A DNA stretch of 64,000 bases from Propionibacteriaceae bacterium P6A17 (lineage in GTDB: Bacteria; Actinomycetota; Actinomycetes; Propionibacteriales; Propionibacteriaceae). The notes under the pieces are model-generated. The model worked only from the letters and a program-made list of their open reading frames with translations. It searched no databases and was not told the origin of the DNA. The DNA lies in assembly GCA_000619965.1 (NCBI GenBank), contig JHVD01000003.1, forward strand, positions 62,001-126,000. The letters are read 5' to 3'. The translations under genes and the position numbers were made by a program. Of the stretch, positions 46,401 to 54,363 are shown in pieces. The stretch's first letter is position 1. Every line of letters begins with the position of its first letter.

Positions 46401-49400
46401 CTCGCTCCTGACGGGTTCTACCGGCGCCTGTACGCGGGCGCCGACATGCGACGCATCGTCGCGCGTGAGCACACCAGCCTGCTGCCGACGAAGGAGCGCC
46501 TGCGGTACGAGCAGGGCTTCAAGGCCGGAGGCGCCGACCCGGAGCAGCCGAACGTGCTCGTCGCGACGCCCACCCTTGAGATGGGCATCGACATCGGCGA
46601 CCTCTCGGCGGTGTTCCTCGCATCCCTGCCGCGGACCGTGGCGTCGTACCTGCAGCGCATCGGCCGCGCCGGTCGCGCGACGGGCAACGCCCTCACGCTC
46701 GCCTACGTCACCGGGCGCGGCGAGACCCTGCCCCGGCTCGGCGACCCGCTGTCGATGATCAACGGCGGCGTCCGCCCGCCCGCCATCTTCCTCAGCGCCG
46801 TCGAGATCCTCCAACGGCAGTACCTGGCGCACCTCGTCGACCGCCGCGCCATGGCCGACGACACTCCGCACACCGCCAATACGGCCATGCAATCCGCCGA
46901 GCACAGTACCTTCCTCGGCACGCTCATCGAGGACGCCGAGGCGCACCACGACGAGCACCTCGACCGCTTCCTCGCGGCGTTCGGAGACAGCCTTCGCGAC
47001 GAGTCCGTCGCCCATCTGCGAGTGTGGGCCACGCCCGGTCAGGGGGTGCGCACCAGCGGGCTCGCTGGGCAGGTGCTCGACGCCTCACAGCGTTGGCGCG
47101 AGCGTCGCGACGGGCTGCAATTCCGGCAGCAGGAGATCCAGAAGTCGCTGCTGGAGCTGCAGCAGGCCGCCAACGTCCAAGCCGCCCCGGAGGAAGCCTT
47201 GCGGGCGCTGAAGGTCGCCGAGAGCGCGATGAAGCTCACCCGTGGGCAGCTCGCCGAGATGTCCGGTGAGTACTGGATTTCCGTCATGGAAGAGTTTGGG
47301 CTCCTGCCCAACTACACCCTCCTGGGCGACGCGACGACCCTCGATGTCAGCATCACGTGGCACAACCCCGAGACGCGCCAGTACGAGCACGAGGCCGCCG
47401 ATTTCCAGCGGCCAACCGCCCGCGCGCTCACCGAGTTCGCCCCCGGCAACACGTTCTACGCCCGAGGGTGGAAGATCGGTATCGACACGATCGACCTCGG
47501 CACGCAGGGCGACGCAATCCGCCCCTGGACCTGCTGCCCCACCTGCGGCTACGTGAAGGACGTCGAGGAGAGCGGCAAGGCCGTCGCCGTGCAGGCCTGT
47601 CCGCGATGCGGAGACCATGGCATCGCCGACGTGGGCCAGCGCCTGCACACCGTCGAGTTCCTGCGCGCCTCTGCCGACATCGAACGCGAGGGCCACCGCA
47701 TCGACGGCGACGACGAGAACCGCGCCCAGAAGCGCTTCGAGATTGCATGCCTCGCCGACATCGACCCTGAGCACGTCGCGACATCGTGGTACGTCGACGG
47801 CTACGACTTCGGCGCGAAGTATCTCGACCGACTCACGCTCCGCTGGCTCAATCTCGGCCCGGCCGGTGAGCAAGCCATGAAGCAGACGATCGCCTCCGAC
47901 GAATGGTCCGCAGCGCTGTTCCGCGTCTGCGAGGGCTGCGGCCACCTCGACCAGAAGGCCAGCAGCAACTCGTTCGATGAGCACCGCCCCTGGTGCCAGT
48001 ACCGGAAGTCGCCGGAGGAGCGGACCCGGACCGTCGCGCTCGCCCGGACGCTTGCCACGCAGGGCGTCGTGCTGCCGCTGCCCTACGACGTGACCGCCGG
48101 CGACGTGTTCGCGCAGCCCAGCCTGCAGGCCGCCCTGCTCATGGGCATTCGCGACGAGTTCGGCGGCTCCCCCGACCACATCGGTGTCGAGACGATCCGA
48201 GACCCGAGACCCGACGGCACGGCCGTCACAGCGCTGCTGCTGCACGACACCGTCCCCGGCGGCACCGGCTACCTGGCCGACCTCGTCGACCCGGACAACC
48301 TCTGGAGCCTTCTCCACCGCGCCTACGAGGTGGTGCGCGACTGCCCTTGCCAAACCGAGGATCGGCTCGCCTGCCACCGCTGCCTACTGCCCTTCGCGCC
48401 GCCGTGGGACGTCGCGAACGTGGCGCGAGCGACGGCGGAACGTCACCTCCGCGCCATCCTGAACTCGGGCGACCGCCAAACGCGAGAGGTCCCCGTCGGG
48501 AGGGCGTGGACCATCGCGCGGCAGCCGACGGTGAAGCACGACCCGGAGTCGGCGCTGGAGGCGCTGTTCCGGGAGCGATTCCTGGAGATCGCCGAGCGGA
48601 TCGGCATGCAGATCACGCAAACCCCCAGCTCGACGGGCTTCGGCAACACCATCAAGCTCACCCACGGCCAGCATTCGTGGAAGCTCGCGCCGCAGGTGTC
48701 CACGCTCGGCACGCAGATGGATTTCGAACTCACCTCCACGAATCCGGCGCTGAAGATCGCCATCTACCTCGACGGCTACCGCTACCACGCCACGACGAAG
48801 CACAACCGGATCGCCGACGACGCCCACAAGCGCGCCACCCTGCGCAATGCGGGCTACGAGGTGCTGTCCATCACGTGGCAGGACGTGCAGCAGTCCCTGG
48901 AACAGGTGGTGCCCGGACCGTCGTGGGCGAGGCTCGAGGTCATCGACCAATTCCCGAAGTTCTACGCGACGACTCCCGCCGTCGCCGACGCAGCGCTCGG
49001 CGGACCGATGCGCATCATCCGCTCGCTGCTCGAACAACAGCAGACCGTCGCATCGTGGCAGAACTTCGCTCGCGGCATTCCATTGGCGGTGCCGCGGACC
49101 GCGCCGGTCGACATCCCGAGCCGCGCGGACCTCGCAGGGGTGGCCTCTGCCCTCCTCGAGGACTCCGCGGCCTTCCCAGCGAGTGGCCCGGGCAACGGCT
49201 GGTGGTGGCGTGAGGGCGACGTGGGCATCCTCGTGCGCCGCGTCCCCGACGCGCCGAGTGAGTTGGACGTCGTCGCCATCCTCGACGACCGTGATGACGC
49301 CGTCGCTCGGGACGACTACCGCACGAGCTGGCAGCGCTGGCTGGCGTTCAGCGACGCGCTCATCTTCCGCGGCCACGCGACGAGCACCATCATCACCAGC

Positions 49401-49766
49401 GTCAGACAGACGCTGGAGGAGACGCAGAGCGGCCCGACTGCCGCCCGGGCTGCCACGCTGGGGCCGGAGGGAGGCGTCGAAGCAGAGGGGCTGCCCGACG
49501 ACTGGGCCGCGGCCGTCGACGAGGCCTACGGCGGCGCGGACCTCGCGGCCGAGCTCGTGGACCTCGGAGTACCCGCCCCTGACCTCGCCGGCGCGGAGAT
49601 CGGCGACGACAACGTGCCCGTGGACTTCGCGTGGGAAGACGCCCGAGTGGCCGTCTTCCTCACCCCCGACGACGACACCGCCGCCCTGCTCGCCGCCGAC
49701 GGCTGGCGATGCTTCGGACCTGACGCCAAGGCCATCGCGGCCGCATTGAAGGAGGCCAAACCATGA
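43437..49766 (+). CDS. DEAD-box helicase with DUF1998 and Vsr/DUF559-like nuclease region
   Basis: 2109 residues from GTG 43437. Superfamily 2 motor: Walker A TGTGSGKT (K109), DEFH (239-242), GTSATLGDG, helicase C with ATPTLEMGIDIGDL and QRIGRAGRA (Q1073). Several Cys pairs (FCRHCG, VCPAC, LLTCTTC, CCPTCG, CPRCG, CEGCG) suggest zinc ribbons. A DUF1998 (MZB) cysteine cluster C1636-x-C1638...C1646-xx-C1649 follows. Residues ~1750-1820 have a Vsr/DUF559 shape: MDF (D1762), AIYLDGYRYH (D1779, H1784), D-x3-KR, then GYEVLSITWQDV. The last ~250 residues repeat a weaker nuclease-like pattern (DFAWEDARVAVFLT). It combines the roles of DISARM DrmA (helicase) and DrmB (DUF1998) and may replace the missing DrmC nuclease. 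The stop overlaps the next gene. Confidence 0.82.
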   Translation: MSELIPTTQAERIQTALRDYLTTTFALADPDARAALDAFLADDTDGIFRGPFVRTRLPFAPATGWEGTLDVVPEGFIPFGHQAEAWRRLSSRSGRPKPTLVTTGTGSGKTEAFLMPILDHVLRARRDHQEGVKALILYPMNALANDQASRLARLITGESAPGRLNPYSGIRAALYTGEQGPKRETVTVDGLITNRNVIRNNPPDILLTNYKMLDQLLLRREDRNLWATSAENLRYVVLDEFHTYDGAQGTDVAMLLRRLGLTLKAHWPERGSALDRHPDEDWARPLGQITPVGTSATLGDGAGSSVMTAFATDVFGERFDESCVVGESRLGVDEWFADAEMPIGSEPLPITQSLTRELVERLEDEIDGSAIADVLLRGLFSDSPTPPTDDTARLRRLKALPLFRDLVSATSRAIHIDDLARAIMPADIRLDLASQLVTHLLSAVSHLRAQLGRNVVNVDLHLWVRELSRIDRTAASAARYLWSDDGQRVGEDDAYPAIFCRHCGRSGWGVELSPSGHQLVGSSAAIRRSHLAKQGRFRPLIHAPGEGLSSGKDPVEGLWWFDTNARTLQPTAPDPDDPEYREGHILPVLTHVGTDAESASRNDVCPACQEPDGIRFIGSAIATMLSVSLSSLFGTPRLDEREKKALIFTDSVQDAAHRAGFVAARSQVLTMRAVMRDAFATADELDLEQLTDAILARTGDDLIRRHRILPTELAADDRLREFWTQPTMQHVPRWVVQHVRRRLLFDVQLEFGLSSRIGRTLERTGTLSAMVDVGSPARMAAIAREVLAKSQEQLLDPLSDDTLTAWVRGVVEHLRLRGAIMHEWLHAYIDADGRRWRIWGGRPRGQGMPAFPPGRSAPAFAKVGGPRMGSDQLFDNVNESAGWYARWASRVLGVTPNHGALLTRMLLETLDADGALETRTSPEGTKVFAIPSQRVLVRRIDERDLHDRHLLTCTTCRAQWPGSTATVDQLDGAPCLGVRCHGTLTRASLAPDGFYRRLYAGADMRRIVAREHTSLLPTKERLRYEQGFKAGGADPEQPNVLVATPTLEMGIDIGDLSAVFLASLPRTVASYLQRIGRAGRATGNALTLAYVTGRGETLPRLGDPLSMINGGVRPPAIFLSAVEILQRQYLAHLVDRRAMADDTPHTANTAMQSAEHSTFLGTLIEDAEAHHDEHLDRFLAAFGDSLRDESVAHLRVWATPGQGVRTSGLAGQVLDASQRWRERRDGLQFRQQEIQKSLLELQQAANVQAAPEEALRALKVAESAMKLTRGQLAEMSGEYWISVMEEFGLLPNYTLLGDATTLDVSITWHNPETRQYEHEAADFQRPTARALTEFAPGNTFYARGWKIGIDTIDLGTQGDAIRPWTCCPTCGYVKDVEESGKAVAVQACPRCGDHGIADVGQRLHTVEFLRASADIEREGHRIDGDDENRAQKRFEIACLADIDPEHVATSWYVDGYDFGAKYLDRLTLRWLNLGPAGEQAMKQTIASDEWSAALFRVCEGCGHLDQKASSNSFDEHRPWCQYRKSPEERTRTVALARTLATQGVVLPLPYDVTAGDVFAQPSLQAALLMGIRDEFGGSPDHIGVETIRDPRPDGTAVTALLLHDTVPGGTGYLADLVDPDNLWSLLHRAYEVVRDCPCQTEDRLACHRCLLPFAPPWDVANVARATAERHLRAILNSGDRQTREVPVGRAWTIARQPTVKHDPESALEALFRERFLEIAERIGMQITQTPSSTGFGNTIKLTHGQHSWKLAPQVSTLGTQMDFELTSTNPALKIAIYLDGYRYHATTKHNRIADDAHKRATLRNAGYEVLSITWQDVQQSLEQVVPGPSWARLEVIDQFPKFYATTPAVADAALGGPMRIIRSLLEQQQTVASWQNFARGIPLAVPRTAPVDIPSRADLAGVASALLEDSAAFPASGPGNGWWWREGDVGILVRRVPDAPSELDVVAILDDRDDAVARDDYRTSWQRWLAFSDALIFRGHATSTIITSVRQTLEETQSGPTAARAATLGPEGGVEAEGLPDDWAAAVDEAYGGADLAAELVDLGVPAPDLAGAEIGDDNVPVDFAWEDARVAVFLTPDDDTAALLAADGWRCFGPDAKAIAAALKEAKP

Positions 49767-52042
49767 GCGCGACCCTCATCATGACGAAGCAGGCCAACCA
49801 CATCGACGGCAACCTCAAGAAGAAGGCCTTCACCTTCCTCGAGAAGCTGACGACCGATCCGACCACGCCGGGGCTGCACATCGAGCCGATCATCGGCTCG
49901 GCGGACCCACGCGTGCGCACCGGCCGTGTCGACGAGCAGTACCGGGCCGTGCTCTTCCAGCTCAGCGCGGGGCAGGACATGGCATTCGTGTTCCACGGGA
50001 TCTGGAACCACGACGACGCGATCGCGATGGCGAAGCGCGTGACGCTCAACATCAACAGCGTCAACGGCATGGCAGAGATTCGGATGGTCGCCCCCGACGA
50101 CACCCCCGCCCCGGTCGAGGCGAAGGACGTGGAGGCCGAGTCTGTGCTGGCGGCGGCGGCCGAGGTTGCGCCTGCCGAAGTGGAGTCGGTCGAAGAGGAG
50201 CAGATCGAGGAGGGGCCCGTCAAGGTGGCCCCCGCGGAGCCGGAGGTCATCGTCGGGGCCACGTGGGACGAACTGGTCAACGTGCTCGGGCTGCCGCGCG
50301 AGGTCGCCGACGCCGCAGTGATGGCCAAGACCGAGACGGCCCTGCTCGCCGCCGCAGAGGGTGGGCCGGAGTGGCAGCAACACGCCCTGCTGTCCCTCGC
50401 GACGGGCTCGACCGTCGCCGAGGTACTCGAGGAACTGCACATCGACGTAGGCGATACGCCGTCGGCCGACCCCAGCGACGAAGAGATCCTCGCACGGCTC
50501 AAGCACCCATCGGCGGGGATCGAGTTCGCGGAGATCGAAGGCGTCGACGAACTACGTCGCATCATCGACGGCGGCGACTTCGGAGCTTGGCGGGTGTTCC
50601 TGCACCCCGAGCAGAAGGAAATCGCGGTGCGCTCCCGCAACGGGGCCTTCCGGCTGTCCGGCGGCGCCGGCACCGGCAAGACCGTCGTGCTGTTGCACCG
50701 CGCCCAGCACCTACTGCGCACGAATCCCAAAGCCCGCGTCCTGCTCACGACGTACACCGTCAACCTCGCCGCGGCCATGCGGCGCGATCTGGCGAGGCTC
50801 AACCCGTCGCTGGAACTCAGCGAGTCGATCGGCGACCAGGGCGCCGTTGTGCGCGGCATCGACGCTATCGCCAACCAGATCGTGCGCACCGCCGGTTCCG
50901 GCCTGATCCCGGCCGTCGCCGCCGTGCTCGGGACCGGGCGCGAGGACATCATGGTCCGCGCACGCGACAACCAGTGGAGCGAGGCAATCGCCAATGCCGC
51001 GGACCCCGCGCTGCCTGAGGCACTGCGCAGTCGCCACTTCCTGCAGGCGGAGTACGAGCTCGTCGTGCTCCCCAACCGCATCGTCGACGTCGACCGCTAC
51101 CTACGCGTTGCGCGGCCGGGACGCCACGTGCGGCTGAGCCGCCCGCAACGCGCGGCGGTGTGGGAGATCTTCGCCGAGTACCGACGCCTCGGGCAACAGC
51201 GAGGCACGGCCGATTTCCAGGAGGTGGCGATGATCGCGGCCACGTACCTCGAGCAACGCGCCGCAGCGCACGGACGAATGGCCGACCACGTGCTTGTCGA
51301 TGAGGGGCAGGACATGACACCCGCCCATTGGCAGCTCATCCGCGCGCTTGTCGACGAGGGGCCGAACGACCTGTTCATCGCCGAGGACAGCCACCAGCGC
51401 ATCTACGGCAACAAGATCACCCTGTCCCACTACGGCATCAACATCCGCGGACGCTCGCGACGACTCACGCTCAACTACCGGACCACCGCCGAGAACCTGC
51501 GCCTCGCCGTCGCGATCCTCGACGGGGGCGACTATCAGGATCTGGAGTCCGAGGACGAGTCAACGAAGGGCTACCGCTCGGCCCGACGCGGCCCCGCACC
51601 CAAACTGGCGCGGTCCTCGTCGATGGGTGAGGAACTGGACCACGCTGCTGAGCTCCTGCAGCGCTGGCTCGGCGAGGTGGAGCAGCCGGAGTCGTTGGCG
51701 GTGCTTGTCCGTGACCGGCCGCAACGGGAGTTGGTCGTCGGGGGACTCGCCGAACGAGGCGTGCAGGCCCGAGCCGTGGACAAGTCCGATGTCCAGACCG
51801 GTGCACCCGTCGTGATGACCATGCACCGGGCGAAGGGCATGGAGTTTGCGAAGGTGCTGCTCTTCGGCATCGCACAGGGCTCGGTGCCGATCAACCTGCG
51901 CGACGACGTCTACGACGAGGCCGATCTCACGGACTCTCTGCTGCGGGAGCGGTCCCTGCTCTACGTTGCCGCCTCTCGGGCGCGAGACGAGCTGGTCGTG
52001 TCGTGGAACGGGCAGCGGAGCGAGTTGCTGCCGCAAGGGTGA
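49763..52042 (+). CDS. RelE-like / UvrD-family helicase fusion
   Basis: 759 residues; ATG 49763 overlaps the previous stop, with GAAGGAGG upstream. Residues 1 to ~95 resemble a RelE/ParE toxin fold (KKKAFTFLEKLTTDP...GRVDEQYRAVLF...FHGIWNHDDA). An acidic linker rich in Ala, Pro and Glu follows (~115-165). The rest is a superfamily 1 motor: Walker A AGTGKT (K306), DEGQD (513-517), LNYRTT, and TMHRAKGMEF. Such proteins are frequent in defence islands. The motor could unwind processed phage DNA; whether the RelE-like part cuts RNA or only binds partners is unknown. Last gene of the first array. Confidence 0.83.
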   Translation: MSATLIMTKQANHIDGNLKKKAFTFLEKLTTDPTTPGLHIEPIIGSADPRVRTGRVDEQYRAVLFQLSAGQDMAFVFHGIWNHDDAIAMAKRVTLNINSVNGMAEIRMVAPDDTPAPVEAKDVEAESVLAAAAEVAPAEVESVEEEQIEEGPVKVAPAEPEVIVGATWDELVNVLGLPREVADAAVMAKTETALLAAAEGGPEWQQHALLSLATGSTVAEVLEELHIDVGDTPSADPSDEEILARLKHPSAGIEFAEIEGVDELRRIIDGGDFGAWRVFLHPEQKEIAVRSRNGAFRLSGGAGTGKTVVLLHRAQHLLRTNPKARVLLTTYTVNLAAAMRRDLARLNPSLELSESIGDQGAVVRGIDAIANQIVRTAGSGLIPAVAAVLGTGREDIMVRARDNQWSEAIANAADPALPEALRSRHFLQAEYELVVLPNRIVDVDRYLRVARPGRHVRLSRPQRAAVWEIFAEYRRLGQQRGTADFQEVAMIAATYLEQRAAAHGRMADHVLVDEGQDMTPAHWQLIRALVDEGPNDLFIAEDSHQRIYGNKITLSHYGINIRGRSRRLTLNYRTTAENLRLAVAILDGGDYQDLESEDESTKGYRSARRGPAPKLARSSSMGEELDHAAELLQRWLGEVEQPESLAVLVRDRPQRELVVGGLAERGVQARAVDKSDVQTGAPVVMTMHRAKGMEFAKVLLFGIAQGSVPINLRDDVYDEADLTDSLLRERSLLYVAASRARDELVVSWNGQRSELLPQG

Positions 52043-52160
52043 GCGCCGCGGGGCGCGCGTTCACCGCACCCCGACGATCACCCTCGCCCCACGCGCGGCA
52101 CACCTCCTCAGTTTGTTGCGCGCCGCAGCCAATCCCTCGCGGAGCTTCCGCACCCCGGAC

Positions 52161-52166
52161 TACGCT
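52161..52166 (+). promoter_or_regulatory. -10 box of a leaderless promoter
   Basis: TACGCT, 7 bases, then ATG 52174. Confidence 0.6.
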
Positions 52167-52173
52167 GGCAGAC

Positions 52174-53187
52174 ATGAAGTATCGCTACGCAGGAAACTCC
52201 GGCCTCAAGATCACCGAAATCACCTACGGCAACTGGCTCACCCACGGCTCGCAGGTGGAGAACGACGTCGCCACCGCGTGCGTGCGCGCCGCCCTCGACG
52301 CAGGCATCACCAGCTTCGACACCGCCGACGTGTACGCCAACACCATCGCCGAATCCGTCCTCGGTGAGGCGCTGAAGGGCGAGCGTCGCGAGTCGCTCGA
52401 AATCTTCACGAAGGTCTACTGGCCCACCGGCCCGAAGGGCGCCAACGACACCGGCCTGTCGCGCAAGCACATCATGGAGTCCATCAACGGCTCCCTGAAG
52501 CGGCTGCAGACCGACTACGTCGACATCTACCAGGCGCACCGCTTCGACTACGAGACCCCGCTCGAGGAGACGATGCAGGCGTTCGCCGACGTCGTCCGGC
52601 AGGGCAAGGCGCTCTACATCGGCGTGTCCGAGTGGACCGCCGAGCAGATCCGCGAGGGTCACCAGATGGCGAAGCAGCTCGGCTTCCAACTCATCACCTC
52701 GCAGCCGCAGTACTCGGCGCTGTGGCGCGTCATCGAGGAAAAGGTCGTGCCCACCTGCGAGGAGCTGGGCGTCTCCCAGATCGTCTGGTCGCCCGTCGCG
52801 CAGGGCGTGCTCACCGGCAAGTACAAGCCGGGCGTCGAGCCGCCGGCAGGCTCCCGCGCCACGGATGAGAAGGGTGGCAAGTCGATGGTCGCGCGCTTCC
52901 TCGAGGATCAGGAGGCACTCGCACGTGTGCAGCAGCTCAAGCCCATCGCCGACGAGGCTGGCCTCACCATGGCGCAGCTCGCCGTCGCGTGGGTGCTGCA
53001 CAACCCCAATGTCGCCGCCGCCATCATCGGCGCCTCCCGCCCCGAGCAGGTCGCGGAGAACGTGAAGGCCTCCGAGCATCCCATCGGCGACGACGTGTGG
53101 AATGCCGTCAACGAGGTGCTCGACCCGGTCTCCGAGAAGGATCCGGCGAAGACCTACGAGGTCTCCCCGAAGTCGCGCATCGTCTGA
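52174..53187 (+). CDS. Aldo/keto reductase (Kv-beta-like subfamily)
   Basis: 337 residues, a TIM-barrel NADPH-dependent oxidoreductase. Seen: FDTADVYANTIAESVLGEAL with the catalytic Asp/Tyr, the catalytic Lys in IFTKVYWP, His in YQAHRFDYETP, and a cofactor-binding C-terminal AIIGASRPEQVAENVKA. The substrate is an unknown aldehyde or ketone. Own leaderless promoter. High GC and housekeeping character set it apart from the defence genes on both sides. Confidence 0.9.
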   Translation: MKYRYAGNSGLKITEITYGNWLTHGSQVENDVATACVRAALDAGITSFDTADVYANTIAESVLGEALKGERRESLEIFTKVYWPTGPKGANDTGLSRKHIMESINGSLKRLQTDYVDIYQAHRFDYETPLEETMQAFADVVRQGKALYIGVSEWTAEQIREGHQMAKQLGFQLITSQPQYSALWRVIEEKVVPTCEELGVSQIVWSPVAQGVLTGKYKPGVEPPAGSRATDEKGGKSMVARFLEDQEALARVQQLKPIADEAGLTMAQLAVAWVLHNPNVAAAIIGASRPEQVAENVKASEHPIGDDVWNAVNEVLDPVSEKDPAKTYEVSPKSRIV

Positions 53188-53260
53188 GCCGAGGGCCGTC
53201 GTCGGTGCCGTTTCGAGGGATTTCCCAGCGCCAGCTTCGTGGGTTTGGTGAAGTAGGCGC

Positions 53261-53770
53261 ATGAGAGATCCCTACAACGGCATCGACGGCGGGCTGCCGC
53301 TCACCGTCACCAGCGACGATTTCACCGACGGCGGCCGGCTGCCGCTCGCATGCACGGCCGAGTTCGTGGGCGCGGGCGGCCAGGACGCGACCCCGCAGCT
53401 CTCGTGGTCGGAGGTACCCGAGGGCACGAGGTCCATCTACATCCACATGTACGACCCCGACGCCCCCACCCCCGCCGGCTGGTGGCACTGGTCGGTGTTG
53501 AACCTGCCCGCGGACCTCCGCTCCCTCGACCACAATGCCAACGGCAAGCTCCCCGACGGCGCCCTTGTGCTCAAGAACGACGGTGGCGGTTACGGCTACC
53601 TGGGCTCGGCCCCGCCTGCCGGCCACGGACCCCACCGCTACTTCTTCACCGTCCATGCCCTCGACACCGTCCTCGACCTCGACGACGACACCTCCGCCAC
53701 CAAGGCGGCCTTCGTCGCCCGCGAGCACGTGCTCGCCCGCGGGACGATCGTCGGGCTCTGGGAAAACTGA
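53261..53770 (+). CDS. YbhB/YbcL-type phosphatidylethanolamine-binding protein
   Basis: 169 residues, full length for bacterial PEBP proteins. Signature residues lie in MYDPDAPTPAGWWHWSVLNL, and the second half has GPHRYFFTVHALD. These small beta-fold proteins bind anionic or phospho-ligands; the bacterial function is poorly known. There is no signal peptide. A poor TGAAGT box lies 6 bases before the ATG, so the promoter is uncertain; it may be read through from the reductase gene 73 bases upstream. A large hairpin follows the stop. Confidence 0.9.
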   Translation: MRDPYNGIDGGLPLTVTSDDFTDGGRLPLACTAEFVGAGGQDATPQLSWSEVPEGTRSIYIHMYDPDAPTPAGWWHWSVLNLPADLRSLDHNANGKLPDGALVLKNDGGGYGYLGSAPPAGHGPHRYFFTVHALDTVLDLDDDTSATKAAFVAREHVLARGTIVGLWEN

Positions 53771-53789
53771 CGGCCCCAGACGGGGTAGC

Positions 53790-53840
53790 CGGGTTTCGGA
53801 ACCCGGCGGCGGTCGAGCCGCCGAGGGGTTCCGAAACCCG
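53790..53840 (+). terminator. Long two-part hairpin after the PEBP gene
   Basis: The outer 15-bp stem (53790-53804 with 53826-53840, CGGGTTTCGGAACCC) and inner 6-bp stem (53805-53810 with 53817-53822) are separated by one 3-base bulge. It starts 20 bases past the stop. No T-run, but the structure is strong enough to end or protect the transcript. Confidence 0.6.
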
Positions 53841-54330
53841 ACGGTCGAGCCGCCCACGAAGGCCACGGCACTCGATGGTCGAGCGGCCGACCAGGTCGGC
53901 GAGTCGAGACCACCGCGACAGGTCTCGATACGCCACCTACGGTGGCTACTCGACCAACAGAACCGAGAGGCCGACGAAGTCGGCGAGTCGAGACCCCCCC
54001 CCACACTTCCCGAACAACCAAGACAGGTCTCGATACGCCACCTACGGTGGCTACTCGACCAACAAGACCGAGAGACCGGTGGTTACTCGACCAACAGGAC
54101 AGAGGGGCCGGTGGCTACTCGACCAACAAGACGGCCAAACCCCGATGGTCGAGCCGCCGACGAAGTCGGCGAGTCGAGACCCCCCCACACTTCCCGAACA
54201 ACCAAGACAGGTCTCGATACGCCACCTACGGCGGCTACTCGACCAACGGGCGAGAGGCCCGGCGGCTACTCGACCAACGGGCGAGAGGCCCGGCGGCCAC
54301 TCGACCAACAAAGCGCCTCGGCTCGACCGA
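53841..54330. repeat. Intergenic repeat field of GTCTCGATAC-type hairpin elements
   Basis: Full elements begin at 53921, 54026 and 54210: GGTCTCGATAC, a stem GCCAC-CTACG-GTGGC (last copy with one mismatch), then TACTCGACCAAC. Right-half fragments ending in ACTCGACCAAC recur near 54085, 54115, 54270 and 54300. A ~90-bp block starting CCGACGAAGTCGGCGAG is repeated at 53971 and 54157, 186 bases apart. No gene is credible in this 590-base gap. Confidence 0.85.
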
Positions 54331-54363
54331 TCGCCGGGCTGTGGAAACGCTGACGGCGCCGCA

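Noticed and set aside
32915-52042. Complete classical class 1 DISARM or BREX
   Set aside because: No phospholipase-D (DrmC), PglZ or BrxC-like gene is visible, and the helicase and DUF1998 parts are fused; only 'DISARM-like' can be supported.
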